This document shows positions 26,206 through 34,982 of a stretch of DNA of 64,000 nucleotides, in pieces (within the stretch, counting starts at the first letter, position 1; every line of letters begins with the position of its first letter). The translations under genes and the position numbers were made by a program. The stretch covers positions 2,542,001-2,606,000 of the forward strand of contig OZ240239.1 of NCBI GenBank assembly GCA_965198095.1, in the 5' to 3' direction. This DNA is from CBDFJH01 sp965198095 (lineage in GTDB: Bacteria; Latescibacterota; UBA2968; GCA-2709665). The notes below the pieces were generated by a model. That model searched no databases. It was not told the DNA's origin and was given only the letters and a program-made list of their open reading frames with translations.

Positions 26206-29166
26206 GTGACCAGGTTGATCTTTTGTTGGATGTTGCTGGGGTGTGGGGCCGTTTGGGCCCAGTCAGGAGGCTTTATCGAGGGGACGGTTACAGGAGAGGG
26301 GAGGGAGGCCCTGCTCGGCGCCAATATCACTGTTCAGGGAGCGGCCCTGCCGGAAGGCACCGGGACCGTAGCGGGCGCGGAGGGGCGGTTCGGCATCGCC
26401 GTTCCAGCGGGGAACTACAAGGTCGCAATCACGTTTGTCGGCTATAAGGTCGAACTACGCGAAAATGTGCAGGTGCGGTCCGGCCAGGCCACCCGGCTGG
26501 ATGTGGTACTGATGGAGCAGGCCATTGTTCTTGATCAAAGCGTGGTCTCCGCCTCCCGCCGGCGGGAAAAGATTTTGGAGGTCCCGGCCTCGGTATCCGT
26601 GGTCGAGGCCCGCGAAATTCGCAACAATCCGGAGCTGAACGTCGTCGACCATATCCAGGATCTGCCGGCGGTGGACTTTGCAAAGTGGGGAATCGCGAAT
26701 AGCAGTGTGGTGGTGCGCGGCTTCAATAATGTATTCACCGGCACCCTGCTCATGCTGACGGACAACCGCCTGGCGCGGGTGCCCTCGCTACGGGTCAACG
26801 CCCCCAATTTCATTCCGATCACCAACGACGACGTGGAACGCATCGAAGTGGTCCTGGGGCCGGGGTCGGCCCTGTACGGGCCCAACAGCGCCGATGGGGT
26901 CATGCACGTCATCACCCATTCGCCCTTTACCTCCCAGGGCACGAGCGTGCAAGTGGGGATGGGAGAACGCAACCTGCGCCAGACCGCGTTGCGGTACGCC
27001 GGCGTGGCGGGGGACCGCCTGGGCTACAAGGTTTCGGCCCGGTACTATACGGGAACGGAGTGGGAGTACACCGATCCGGAGGAGGTGAAGGCCCGGGCGC
27101 AAAGGCAGGCGGAGATAGATGCGGGAGCGGAGTTGCCGCCCCTCAAAACGCGCAACCCCGACACCAGGAACATAGGTCTCGAAGCGCGTTTGGACTGGCG
27201 GCCCTCGGACGACTTGACCGCCATTCTGTCAGCGGGACACAACAAGGCAGACCTTGTCGGGTTGACCGGCGTGGGCGCGTCGCAGACGATAGACTGGGAG
27301 TACAACTACGCCCAGTTGCGGCTGCTGTACCGCGACTGGTTCTTCCAGGTCTTCCGCAACTGGACCGATGCGGGCGGCACCTACCTGCTGCGCACGGGTG
27401 TTCCCGTTGTCGATAAGTCCTCTCTGACCGTGTTCCAGGCGCAGCACGCGTCCGGTCTGGGCGCGCGCCAGCGTTTCACCTACGGCTTTGACGCGCTGTT
27501 GACGCGGCCCGTTACCGACGGCACCATCATGGGCAGGAACGAGGACGACGACGACCTGAACGAGTTCGGCGTTTACGTGCAGAGCGAAACCGCCCTGGGC
27601 GAGCTGCTGGATCTGGTGCTGGCCCTGCGCTACGACTACCACACCCGCCTCGCGGATCCCGAATTTTCGCCCCGGGCCGCCCTGGTATTCAAGCCACAGG
27701 AGACCCAGACGCTGCGGCTGACCTACAACCGGGCGTTCAGCACGCCCACGACGAACAATCTCTACCTCGACCTGCAAACGAGCAGAGATCCCTTTGGGCT
27801 GAGCCCGATTTTCACGCCTCTCCTTGCAGCGCGCGGCCTGGAGTTCAAGTCAATCGACATCTGGATCCAGGGAAACTACAGGAGCAACAGCTACGGCCTC
27901 ACCTTCCGGCAGGACGGGGAGGGCCGGCCCCTGTTCCGCTCGCCCTTTGCCCCAATGGCCGGTCTGCCGGCCGACCAGTACCTGCCTCTGGACGACCCGT
28001 CGTTCACCAACGTGATGTGGGGAATCGGCCGGGGGGCGGTGTTGGCACAGGTTGGGCCCGCTTTCCAGGAGCTGGCTGTCGGCGCCCTGACGGCTCAGGG
28101 CATGGGGGCCGAAGCAGCCCAGGCCGCAGCCGGCCAGTTGGTCGCGGTCCTGTCGGGCATCGTGCCCGAGCAATTGCCCGGCCTGCGCAATGTCATGGGC
28201 AGATTGAACATAGAGTTGGAGCCTCTCGGTGAAGCGCCCGATGAACATCGGCAGCCTTTCTTCTTTGTGGAGGCGGACGGCACCACCCCCATTACGGCCT
28301 ATGACGTGCCGCGCATCCAGTCGGCCATTACCCATACGATCGAACTGGGCTACAAAAGTGTGGTGGCCGACAAACTGGTCGTGGCCGCGGATCTGTACCA
28401 GTCCAGGATCGAGAATTTCGTCGGGTCGGTGTCGGTGGAGACCCCGAATGTCTTCCTCGACCCGCAGACTCTGGGCGCGGCGCTGAGCGAGGGGATAAGC
28501 CAGGCCCTGTCCGACCCGGCCAACGCGGGACTGGCCGTCGCCCTGCAGGCGCTGGACGCGGTGCAGGTGCCGGGCGTGGTGCAGGGCAACAACAACGGCT
28601 CGCCGGTGGACGAACTGGCCGGCATCTTCACCGCAGGGGCGGCAGCCATCCCCTACGGCACGGTCTCGCCCGAGCAGGCTTCCGATCCCTACGCGATGAT
28701 TATGAGCTACCGCAATTATGAAGATGTGACCATCCGCGGGCTGGACCTGAGCCTGGCCTACTACGCCGACAACGATTGGAAGCTCACGGGGAACTATTCC
28801 TTTGTCAACGACAATTTCTTCGAGAACCTGGCGTACTCCCAGGCTGCGGGAGGTGGCGACATCGCCCTGAACGCGCCCAGGCACAAGGTCAAACTGGGGG
28901 CGACCTACGACTTCGCCGGGTGGGGGCTGGCGGTAGGTGGCGCGTTGCGTTACACCGATTCCTTCCCCATGCAATCGGGGGTGTACGTGGGCGAGGTGGA
29001 TGCCTATACCGTGCTGGATCTGAACCTGAACTACCAGTTGCCCTTAAAGCAGGATCTGGTGCTGCAGGTCGACGCGAGCAACGTGCTGGACAAGCCCTAT
29101 CGGTCGTTCGTCGGCGCCCCGGAGGTGGGCCGCCTCGTCTCCGGGCAGGTGGGGCTGCGCTTCTGA
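26206..29166 (+). CDS. TonB-dependent outer-membrane receptor with N-terminal carboxypeptidase-regulatory-like domain
   Basis: A 986-residue protein. The signal peptide (LIFCWMLLGCGAVWAQ) is followed by a CarboxypepD_reg-like domain (GGFIEGTVTGEGREALLGANITVQG, to about residue 105). The plug domain has EKILEVPASVSVV, VVVRGFNN and VERIEVVLGPGSALYGPNSADGVMHVIT. The 22-strand barrel ends with VGLRF (terminal Phe). Start GTG 26206 has AGGGAG at 26191-26196 and gives a proper signal peptide; the open frame before it is not protein-like. An alanine-rich insertion near residues 620-670 (LTAQGMGAEAAQAAAGQ) is unusual for a barrel loop. The ligand is unknown; no SusD partner gene is adjacent. Confidence 0.9.
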   Translation: MTRLIFCWMLLGCGAVWAQSGGFIEGTVTGEGREALLGANITVQGAALPEGTGTVAGAEGRFGIAVPAGNYKVAITFVGYKVELRENVQVRSGQATRLDVVLMEQAIVLDQSVVSASRRREKILEVPASVSVVEAREIRNNPELNVVDHIQDLPAVDFAKWGIANSSVVVRGFNNVFTGTLLMLTDNRLARVPSLRVNAPNFIPITNDDVERIEVVLGPGSALYGPNSADGVMHVITHSPFTSQGTSVQVGMGERNLRQTALRYAGVAGDRLGYKVSARYYTGTEWEYTDPEEVKARAQRQAEIDAGAELPPLKTRNPDTRNIGLEARLDWRPSDDLTAILSAGHNKADLVGLTGVGASQTIDWEYNYAQLRLLYRDWFFQVFRNWTDAGGTYLLRTGVPVVDKSSLTVFQAQHASGLGARQRFTYGFDALLTRPVTDGTIMGRNEDDDDLNEFGVYVQSETALGELLDLVLALRYDYHTRLADPEFSPRAALVFKPQETQTLRLTYNRAFSTPTTNNLYLDLQTSRDPFGLSPIFTPLLAARGLEFKSIDIWIQGNYRSNSYGLTFRQDGEGRPLFRSPFAPMAGLPADQYLPLDDPSFTNVMWGIGRGAVLAQVGPAFQELAVGALTAQGMGAEAAQAAAGQLVAVLSGIVPEQLPGLRNVMGRLNIELEPLGEAPDEHRQPFFFVEADGTTPITAYDVPRIQSAITHTIELGYKSVVADKLVVAADLYQSRIENFVGSVSVETPNVFLDPQTLGAALSEGISQALSDPANAGLAVALQALDAVQVPGVVQGNNNGSPVDELAGIFTAGAAAIPYGTVSPEQASDPYAMIMSYRNYEDVTIRGLDLSLAYYADNDWKLTGNYSFVNDNFFENLAYSQAAGGGDIALNAPRHKVKLGATYDFAGWGLAVGGALRYTDSFPMQSGVYVGEVDAYTVLDLNLNYQLPLKQDLVLQVDASNVLDKPYRSFVGAPEVGRLVSGQVGLRF

Positions 29167-29183
29167 GCATGCCGCAAAGCAGG

Positions 29184-29226
29184 CAAAGCGGGGAGGTGGC
29201 TGTGGCCGCCCCCCCGCTTTGTTTTG
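29184..29226 (+). terminator. Rho-independent terminator after the TonB-dependent receptor
   Basis: The stem CAAAGCGGGG (29184-29193) pairs with CCCCGCTTTG (29212-29221), followed by TTTTG, 18 bp after the receptor stop codon. Confidence 0.8.
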
Positions 29227-29407
29227 TGCCCGGCCGGTGTTCCAGGGCCGTTTATTTCATTCGGCTTGCGCAGGGTCGGGACCAGCGTCACCCTCACTGT
29301 AATTTGAGGTCTCTTTTGGCATCGGCGCGCTCAAACGAAAACTCCCATACCCTTCGAACCGGTGCGGCTCTCTGGTGGGAGGAAAGACTTCGCGCGTCCG
29401 AGAACGA

Positions 29408-30247
29408 TCAATTGCCGGATTTGCGCTCAAGCGTTTCCAGCCGGCGATAGCCGTAGGCCGGAATACTGGATGACGACTCGGTCACGTCACTGGTAAACAT
29501 GCTGAATCTTTCGACTCGCAGACGGTAGCTATAGTTGTGCCAGGGCTGGAAATCCACGATTTCACCGCGGAACGCCGCACCATTGACGACGTTACAATAC
29601 ACCGGATAGTTGCTGTCACACCTGGTCCTGTGCGGCCCTACGCTGATTTCCTCTTCCGTACCCGTGGCTTCAGTTTCCGAGCTGATTTCATTCAACACGT
29701 ACCGACCATCGCCATATCTATTGACATCGAGGGCATAGTGATAGCCGGCCTCGTAATCGAAGTTGGTGATCATATCATCGTAGGGCGCGCCGTCAATCAG
29801 CAGACAGAAGTCGTCGATCCGTGCGCATTTCACCCGCGTCGGTCCCACGGATAAGGTTTCGGGAGTGGATGAAGGCCGGGTTTTTTCCAGTTGTTCCAGA
29901 AGACGATAAGCGTATCGGCCGGCATCCTGCGGCGGTTCCTCTCCACCCCAGGGGTCATATTTCCCGATCCGCAGACGATAGTCGTAGCCGGCCTCGAAAT
30001 CGAAGCCCTCGATACCATCGTAGAAAAATGAGCCGTCAACCAGCAGGCAGGACTGTCTGCCGACGCCGTAGCATTTGGTCAGGGCCGGACCGACGGTTAC
30101 TTCCCGTATCTCAATGTATTTGGGCTCGTTCGGTTCCACCGGACCTTCGCAGGCGGCAAAAACCAGGACCAACAGCACGAAAAGAAAAGAACATCCGGTA
30201 TGCACGGGTTCACCCTTCTGCAAGCGTTTGGATAGGGTCATAGTCAT
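29408..30247 (-). CDS. Lipoprotein with three tandem DUF4377 domains
   Basis: A 279-residue protein. The hydrophobic LFVLLVLVFAAC provides a lipobox (VFAAC), so it is a predicted lipoprotein. Three repeats of about 75 residues follow, each with the DUF4377 pattern VGPxxxxC...C.(L)xxDGxxxxxxIxxFDxEAGYxYxLxVxxY: ALTKCYGVGRQSCLLVDGSFF, TRVKCARIDDFCLLIDGAPYD and HRTRCDSNYPVYCNVVNGAAF. The paired cysteines suggest a disulfide in each repeat. ATG 30247 (or 30241) places the signal sequence correctly; an ATG at 30289 would add an unlikely leader. DUF4377 has no established function and often occurs in META/HslJ-associated secreted proteins. Confidence 0.8.
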   Translation of the reverse strand: MTMTLSKRLQKGEPVHTGCSFLFVLLVLVFAACEGPVEPNEPKYIEIREVTVGPALTKCYGVGRQSCLLVDGSFFYDGIEGFDFEAGYDYRLRIGKYDPWGGEEPPQDAGRYAYRLLEQLEKTRPSSTPETLSVGPTRVKCARIDDFCLLIDGAPYDDMITNFDYEAGYHYALDVNRYGDGRYVLNEISSETEATGTEEEISVGPHRTRCDSNYPVYCNVVNGAAFRGEIVDFQPWHNYSYRLRVERFSMFTSDVTESSSSIPAYGYRRLETLERKSGN

Positions 30248-30742
30248 ACTCTCGTTTTTGGCGTCCAGTACCGGCCATGTGCAAGCCAATGTCTATAATT
30301 GAAGACACGCTCCAAGTCTGCAATGACAGATTGGCGAACATCCCCATGCCGTTGCCACACAGAGAAAATATCCGTTGGCGACACACGTTGACCCTTCTCC
30401 AGATGTAATTCTCGAAGGGCCTATGACAGAGAATCTTTTCGTCTTCTATGGCAACGCTGCAGAAAGTCCATACGGAAAGCTGCCTCTAAAGCTGCCAAGA
30501 TGCTCATGGATGTACTCCGTGCATGTTCTGCGAGAACGGAGATCATCTCAAGTTCCATTTCCGGTGACGTATAACCGGCGAAACGCTCGCCCAAGGTGGC
30601 CGGCTTGATACCGCGCCCAGCGCTACAATTCAGGATTGGCCTGGGTCCGGGAGCACGGCCGGGCTTACTCCCGTGACGGTACTTTGGGGCGGCCCCTGAC
30701 TTTCGAGTGATGGGACAGAACAGGGCCGGGCACGGCCGTGGG
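30248..30742. other. Intergenic region with a possible gene remnant
   Basis: No complete gene. On the minus strand a frame ending at TAG (30421-30423) reads LGERFAGYTSPEMELEMISV and SILAALEAAFRMDFLQRC in succession, with protein-like composition. It may be the decayed start of a helical (HEPN-like) protein, but I cannot confirm this. Confidence 0.3.
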
Positions 30743-31582
30743 TCAACGGGTCAGGGACCGAAAATAGTCCCGGTAGCGGATCGTCTCGGTGAGGTTGTCA
30801 CATTCATTGCAGCGTTCCCACGCTGTCCAGACGTATTCGATTCCGATCCACCCTCGGTAGCCTGTGTCCTGCATGGCCTTGAAGACCCGTTTGTAATCGA
30901 TCACGTTCCGGTCGAAGCGCTCCTGCAGTCGCCCGCGACGCCCGCCTCTGACGTGAAAGTGGCTGGCGTGTTTCACGAGAGGCTCGACTTCGGAATCGGG
31001 CAGTCCGATTTTCGTGAAATGCGTGTAGTCCAACGTCAGGGTCAATCCAGGTACGCGTCTGACGAGATGCTCCGCCGATTTGGGGCGAGGAGCGATAGAG
31101 CCGATGTGGGCCTCCACACCGAAGACGATTTCGTATTCTCTGGCTTGTTCCACGCGCCAGCTGAGCTCGTCAACGGCGCGTGCGAAAGATGCCTTCAGAG
31201 ACTCCTCGCCAAAGCGCACGCCAGGCAGAGCGGTCACGTGTCTACATCCGCACTCGGCCGCGTAATCCAGCGTCCTGCAGAACCAGTCGCGGGCCTTTCG
31301 GCGCCTCGAAGCCAGGGGATGGTTCGAGGCGAACGGCCCGGGGTCCGCGTCTGTCTGGAGAAAGACGTCGGCTGCCTTCAGACCCAGGTCGTCCAACTTC
31401 ATCTTCAGCCGCCTGGCTGACCCGGGAAGCTTCTCGAACTCACCCGATGGCTGAAGGTGGGAACGGTTTTCGAACAGCCCGATGTCCACGCCTCCGAACT
31501 CGAGCATGGAGATCAGCCGCAACGCGTCGCCGTGCGGCAGCAGTGGAAACGTGAAGTCGGCGCAGGCGAGCTTCGGTCTCAC
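30743..31582 (-). CDS. Sugar phosphate isomerase/epimerase (AP endonuclease 2-type TIM barrel)
   Basis: A 279-residue xylose-isomerase-like TIM barrel. Core segments are LACADFTFPLL at the N-terminus, ISMLEFGGVDIGLFE, ECGCRHVTALPG, EIVFGVEAHIGSIA (metal Glu), LTLDYTHFTKIG (metal Asp/His), HASHFHVRGGRRGRLQE and WIGIEYVW (last Glu ligand). The GTG at 31582 overlaps the SDR stop (GTGA) and has GGGAGG 5-6 bases upstream, so it is preferred over the upstream ATG codons at 31642 and 31618. It is the last gene of a three-gene operon with a dehydrogenase and an SDR; it probably isomerises a sugar or inositol intermediate. Confidence 0.88.
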   Translation of the reverse strand: MRPKLACADFTFPLLPHGDALRLISMLEFGGVDIGLFENRSHLQPSGEFEKLPGSARRLKMKLDDLGLKAADVFLQTDADPGPFASNHPLASRRRKARDWFCRTLDYAAECGCRHVTALPGVRFGEESLKASFARAVDELSWRVEQAREYEIVFGVEAHIGSIAPRPKSAEHLVRRVPGLTLTLDYTHFTKIGLPDSEVEPLVKHASHFHVRGGRRGRLQERFDRNVIDYKRVFKAMQDTGYRGWIGIEYVWTAWERCNECDNLTETIRYRDYFRSLTR

Positions 31583-32388
31583 GAGCCTCCCGTAAAGCTT
31601 GCATGCGAGGTTTCCCATTCCGCGGCCGTCGTGTAGCCGCAATCGACGACCAGGGAGGTTCCCGTAACGCCCGCGGAGTCCTCGCTCGACAAATAGAGGA
31701 TCGCCTTCGCGATTTCTCCTGGCGTAAGTGCTTTGCCCATGGGCACGCGGCGGAGCCGCACGGCGAGCGCGGCTTCAGGGTCGGGCGTCGCTTCAAGGTG
31801 CTCGCGCAGCATCGGCGTATCGGTGAGCCCAGGGCAGACGCAGTTGCAGCGCAGACCGTCCGCGGCATAATCCAAGGCGATGGAACGGCTCAGGCCAAGG
31901 ACTGCGTACTTGGACGTCGTATAGGCGGGCGTCAGTGCTTGACCCACAAAGCTGCTGATCGAACCGACGTTGACCATGTAGCTCCGTTTGTTCTTTTTGA
32001 GGTGGTGGATACCGTGCTTCGCAACGTAAAAGATCGACTTGACGTTCACGTTCATCAGACGGTCCCAGTCCTGGCCCGCGTAGTCGTGCAGAGGGGCGAC
32101 GTGTACGATGCCCGCGCAGTTGACGATGATCTGAAGACCCCCGAAATGTCTGACCGTACCGTCTAGTGACTCGCGGATTTGCGCTTCGCTGGTAACGTCG
32201 CATTCGATGGAAATGGCGGCCCTTCCGAGCTCATTGATCCGTTCAGCGATCTTTTGACCTTTCTCGCCCTGGACATCCACGACGGCGACCTTTGCGCCTT
32301 CCCGGGCGAACAGCTCGGCGGTCGCTTCGCCTATCCCCGAAGCGCCTCCCGTGATCCAGGCGACCTGTCCTTCCAGGCGTCCCCGCAC
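31579..32388 (-). CDS. SDR family NAD(P)-dependent oxidoreductase
   Basis: A 269-residue classical short-chain dehydrogenase. The cofactor motif TGGASGIG is near residue 13 and VVDVQ (Asp after strand 2) suggests NAD preference. NCAG appears near residue 92, the catalytic VNVGSISS serine near residue 143, and YTTSK (Tyr and Lys) near residue 157. Start GTG 32388 has GGGAGG about 10 bases upstream, overlapping the end of the preceding hydroxyacid dehydrogenase gene 4 bp away. It lies between that dehydrogenase and the TIM-barrel gene, so it probably oxidises a polyol or sugar-derived alcohol in the same pathway. Confidence 0.92.
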   Translation of the reverse strand: MRGRLEGQVAWITGGASGIGEATAELFAREGAKVAVVDVQGEKGQKIAERINELGRAAISIECDVTSEAQIRESLDGTVRHFGGLQIIVNCAGIVHVAPLHDYAGQDWDRLMNVNVKSIFYVAKHGIHHLKKNKRSYMVNVGSISSFVGQALTPAYTTSKYAVLGLSRSIALDYAADGLRCNCVCPGLTDTPMLREHLEATPDPEAALAVRLRRVPMGKALTPGEIAKAILYLSSEDSAGVTGTSLVVDCGYTTAAEWETSHASFTGGS

Positions 32389-32392
32389 GCTG

Positions 32393-33445
32393 TCATCCCT
32401 CCCGTGACGTCCCGACGGAGAGTCGGACCCACTTGTCCTGAAAGCCTTTGCGGTCGAAAACCTCCGGGTTCAAGACTCCTATGGGTCGTTTGCCCGTATG
32501 GAGATTGACCATCCCCTGGCAAACGGCCCTGCCGATGTCCCGGACAAGCTCGTTCGTCCACGCGATGGAATGCGGGGCGAGCAGCACGTTTTCGAACGCT
32601 CCGAACCGGTGCGGAGAGAGGATGGGCTCACCCACGAAGCAATCGATCGCGGCCCCCGCGATCGCTCGGCCTTTCAGCGCGTCGTAGAGCGCATCTTCGT
32701 TTACGATCCCGCCGCGCGCCGTGTTGATCAGGAAGGCGCCAGGTTTCATGAGCGCGAGCTCTGCGGGGCCGATCAGATCCCTCGTCTCCTCATTCAAGGG
32801 GCAATGGACCGAAACGAAATCGGCCTCGGCCATCAAATCGCGTAGCGGCACCAGCTTGACGCCGAGTTTTTTCGCTTCTGACGGCGCCACGTACGGATCG
32901 AAAGCGATCGGCGGCGCCATCCCGAAAGTGCTCAGGAGGCGGATCGTTTCGCGGGCGATTCCGCCGAGCCCGACCGCCCCGAGCGTCCGGTCTCGCAGCT
33001 CCACGCCCATGTACGCGGTGCGGTCGTTCCATCGGCCTTCCCGGAGGAGTTGGTCTTTCACGCGCACGTGATGGGTCAACGCGATCAGCCATCCCACCGT
33101 GGCCTCGGCAACCGGCCGATCCACGGCGCCCCGCGTGATAAAGGCCACAACGTCCGCCGACGTGCATGCCTGGACATCCACCGCATCGTAGCCCACGCCA
33201 AACCGACCTATCGCAAGCAGGTTCTCGGCCTTGGAAACCGTTTCGCCGCTTACGACTTGCGCGTGTACGATCACGCCGTTTGCCTGAAGGATCTGGTCGG
33301 GCGTGATCGGACTCCGGTCCTCGGAGAGCGGGAAAAGCTCGATCCGGGCAAATTCCCTGAACGTGGCCCGGGCCGCATCTCTGAATTTGGAATTCCCCTC
33401 ATAGAAGTCGGCCGCAACTGCGACTCGGAATGGCTCGGATGGCAT
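32393..33445 (-). CDS. D-isomer-specific 2-hydroxyacid dehydrogenase
   Basis: A 350-residue NAD-dependent dehydrogenase related to phosphoglycerate dehydrogenase. Signatures: GRFGVGYDAVDVQACT near residue 78, the nucleotide-binding LGAVGLGGIARET near residue 155, VSVHCPLNEETRDLIG near residue 215, INTARGGIVNEDAL (catalytic Arg) and LLAPHSIAWTNE (catalytic His). No C-terminal ACT domain is present. The open frame extends to 33523, but the ATG at 33445 gives the family-length N-terminus. First gene of the operon with SDR and TIM-barrel genes; it probably acts on a sugar-derived 2-hydroxyacid. Confidence 0.9.
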   Translation of the reverse strand: MPSEPFRVAVAADFYEGNSKFRDAARATFREFARIELFPLSEDRSPITPDQILQANGVIVHAQVVSGETVSKAENLLAIGRFGVGYDAVDVQACTSADVVAFITRGAVDRPVAEATVGWLIALTHHVRVKDQLLREGRWNDRTAYMGVELRDRTLGAVGLGGIARETIRLLSTFGMAPPIAFDPYVAPSEAKKLGVKLVPLRDLMAEADFVSVHCPLNEETRDLIGPAELALMKPGAFLINTARGGIVNEDALYDALKGRAIAGAAIDCFVGEPILSPHRFGAFENVLLAPHSIAWTNELVRDIGRAVCQGMVNLHTGKRPIGVLNPEVFDRKGFQDKWVRLSVGTSREG

Positions 33446-33812
33446 CCCGCTGCTTTCACCTTTGAAGGTCTGTCTAAAGCGCCGGTCGACGCGACGGGGT
33501 CCTCTTTCCGAGATAACTTCCATATAAATAGCACCCTTGTCAAGCCCGACACGAACGAGCCGGAATCTCTTGCATCCTGAACATGCAGCCCTTATTTTGG
33601 GCTCACATTTCCGATTCGAGATCTACCTGTATCCGGGCATAGGTTTTGGGAGATCGTCCGGTGTCGCAGGGAGGCCTGTCCGGGTCGCGATCGGCCGACG
33701 CGTTCGGAGAGGGTGCCGGCGTGGTTGGGGACGGCTGTCGATGCGCGAGCGGGCCCCTGCTCGATTGGCTTGTCGCGGTTGGAAAACGTCACAAAAAAGG
33801 TGAGAGGATCGC
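33446..33812. other. Intergenic region between divergent catabolic genes
   Basis: About 370 bp between the minus-strand dehydrogenase operon and the plus-strand Gfo/Idh/MocA gene. Promoters for both should lie here; a minus-strand TTGACA is visible at 33536-33541 but its -10 is poor. A short AGCCC/GGGCT hairpin is at about 33586-33602. No gene seen. Confidence 0.45.
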
Positions 33813-34922
33813 ATGATCGAGAGAAAGCATTACAGGGCCGGCGCGATCGGACGCACGGGAAAGGGCCGCTATGGACACGGCCTGCACTTGGCATATAAGG
33901 GGATCGATGAAGTGGACCTGGTGGCTGTGGCCGATCCGGACGAAGAAGGTCGTGCGGCCGCGATGAAGGAGACGGGCGTCACGATCGGCTATGCCGACTA
34001 CCGGGAGATGCTGGAGAAGGAAGACCTGGATATCGTCAGTGTCTGTCCGAGATGGGTGGATTGCCACCTGGAGATGGTGTTGGCCTGCGTGGACGCGGGG
34101 TGCCACATCTACTGCGAGAAACCGATGGCCATGAACCTGGAAGATGCCGATCGAATGGTGGATGCGGCCGATCAGGCCGGGATCAAGCTTGCCGTCGCGC
34201 ACCAGGGCGTCTATCTGCCTCAGGTGCAAGAAGTGAAGGGCAGGATAGAATCGGGTGAGATCGGCCGACTGGAGGCGCTTTACGCGCTGGGAAAACAGGA
34301 TCACCGGGGCGGAGGCGAGGACATGATGGTGCTTGGAACGCATCTCTTCAGTCTGATGCGTTTCCTTGCAGGCGATGTCGACTGGATGTCTGCCCACGTT
34401 ACAGCCGGGGGCCGCGACATCAGACCCGAGGACGTGAGGGAAGGCCACGAGCCCATCGGTCCGATCGCAGGCGATTCGGTCAGCAGCTATTTCTGGTTCA
34501 AGAGCGGAGTATCGGGCCACTTTTCGTCGAGCGTCAACCAGAGCGCCTGGGCGCCTGGCGGCGGTAGGGGTTCGGGGATGAGCCTGGAGATCGTCGGGCG
34601 GGAAGGAAGGATGAGTATGAAGGACGGGGCTGCGGCAGAAGTGCGCATCTACCCCTACGGCGTTTCGACGCCCTGGGACGGCAGCCCGCCCTGGAGAGCC
34701 CTCGACGTTGAATGCCTGGACTACCTGCAGGGGAATCGGCTCGCCATCCTTGAGCTGATCAAAGCGATCCAACAAAACCGTGAGCCCGTCGGCAGCGGCC
34801 GCGACGCGCGCGCCGCTCTGGAGATGATTCTGGGCGCCTATGAATCGCAGACGAAGGGCGGCACCCGGGTCTCCCTTCCGATTGCCGACCGCGCTCATCC
34901 GCTTGAGCGATTTCGTTCCTGA
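33813..34922 (+). CDS. Gfo/Idh/MocA family oxidoreductase
   Basis: A 369-residue NAD(P)-dependent sugar dehydrogenase-type protein. The N-terminal Rossmann domain has AIGRTGKGRYGHGLH (a variant of the GxGxxG loop), VAVADPDEEG, the ICEKP-equivalent IYCEKPMAMNLEDAD near residue 105, and AVAHQGVYLPQVQEV. The C-terminal alpha/beta domain follows with GTHLFSLMRFLAGD, carrying the typical catalytic-region histidine. It is a paralogue of the protein at 37358 (shared RDIRPEDV/RPITPEDV block). It probably oxidises or eliminates a sugar-derived substrate; specificity cannot be told. Confidence 0.9.
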   Translation: MIERKHYRAGAIGRTGKGRYGHGLHLAYKGIDEVDLVAVADPDEEGRAAAMKETGVTIGYADYREMLEKEDLDIVSVCPRWVDCHLEMVLACVDAGCHIYCEKPMAMNLEDADRMVDAADQAGIKLAVAHQGVYLPQVQEVKGRIESGEIGRLEALYALGKQDHRGGGEDMMVLGTHLFSLMRFLAGDVDWMSAHVTAGGRDIRPEDVREGHEPIGPIAGDSVSSYFWFKSGVSGHFSSSVNQSAWAPGGGRGSGMSLEIVGREGRMSMKDGAAAEVRIYPYGVSTPWDGSPPWRALDVECLDYLQGNRLAILELIKAIQQNREPVGSGRDARAALEMILGAYESQTKGGTRVSLPIADRAHPLERFRS

Positions 34923-34982
34923 TCCGAAATCCCCGGGCTTTGAATCTACAGATTCAGCCGGCCACGGGAGAAAACCGATCCC

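Noticed and set aside
33510..33541. Minus-strand TTGACA as promoter of the hydroxyacid dehydrogenase operon
   Set aside because: No acceptable -10 hexamer at 16-18 bp; kept only as a remark on the intergenic region.
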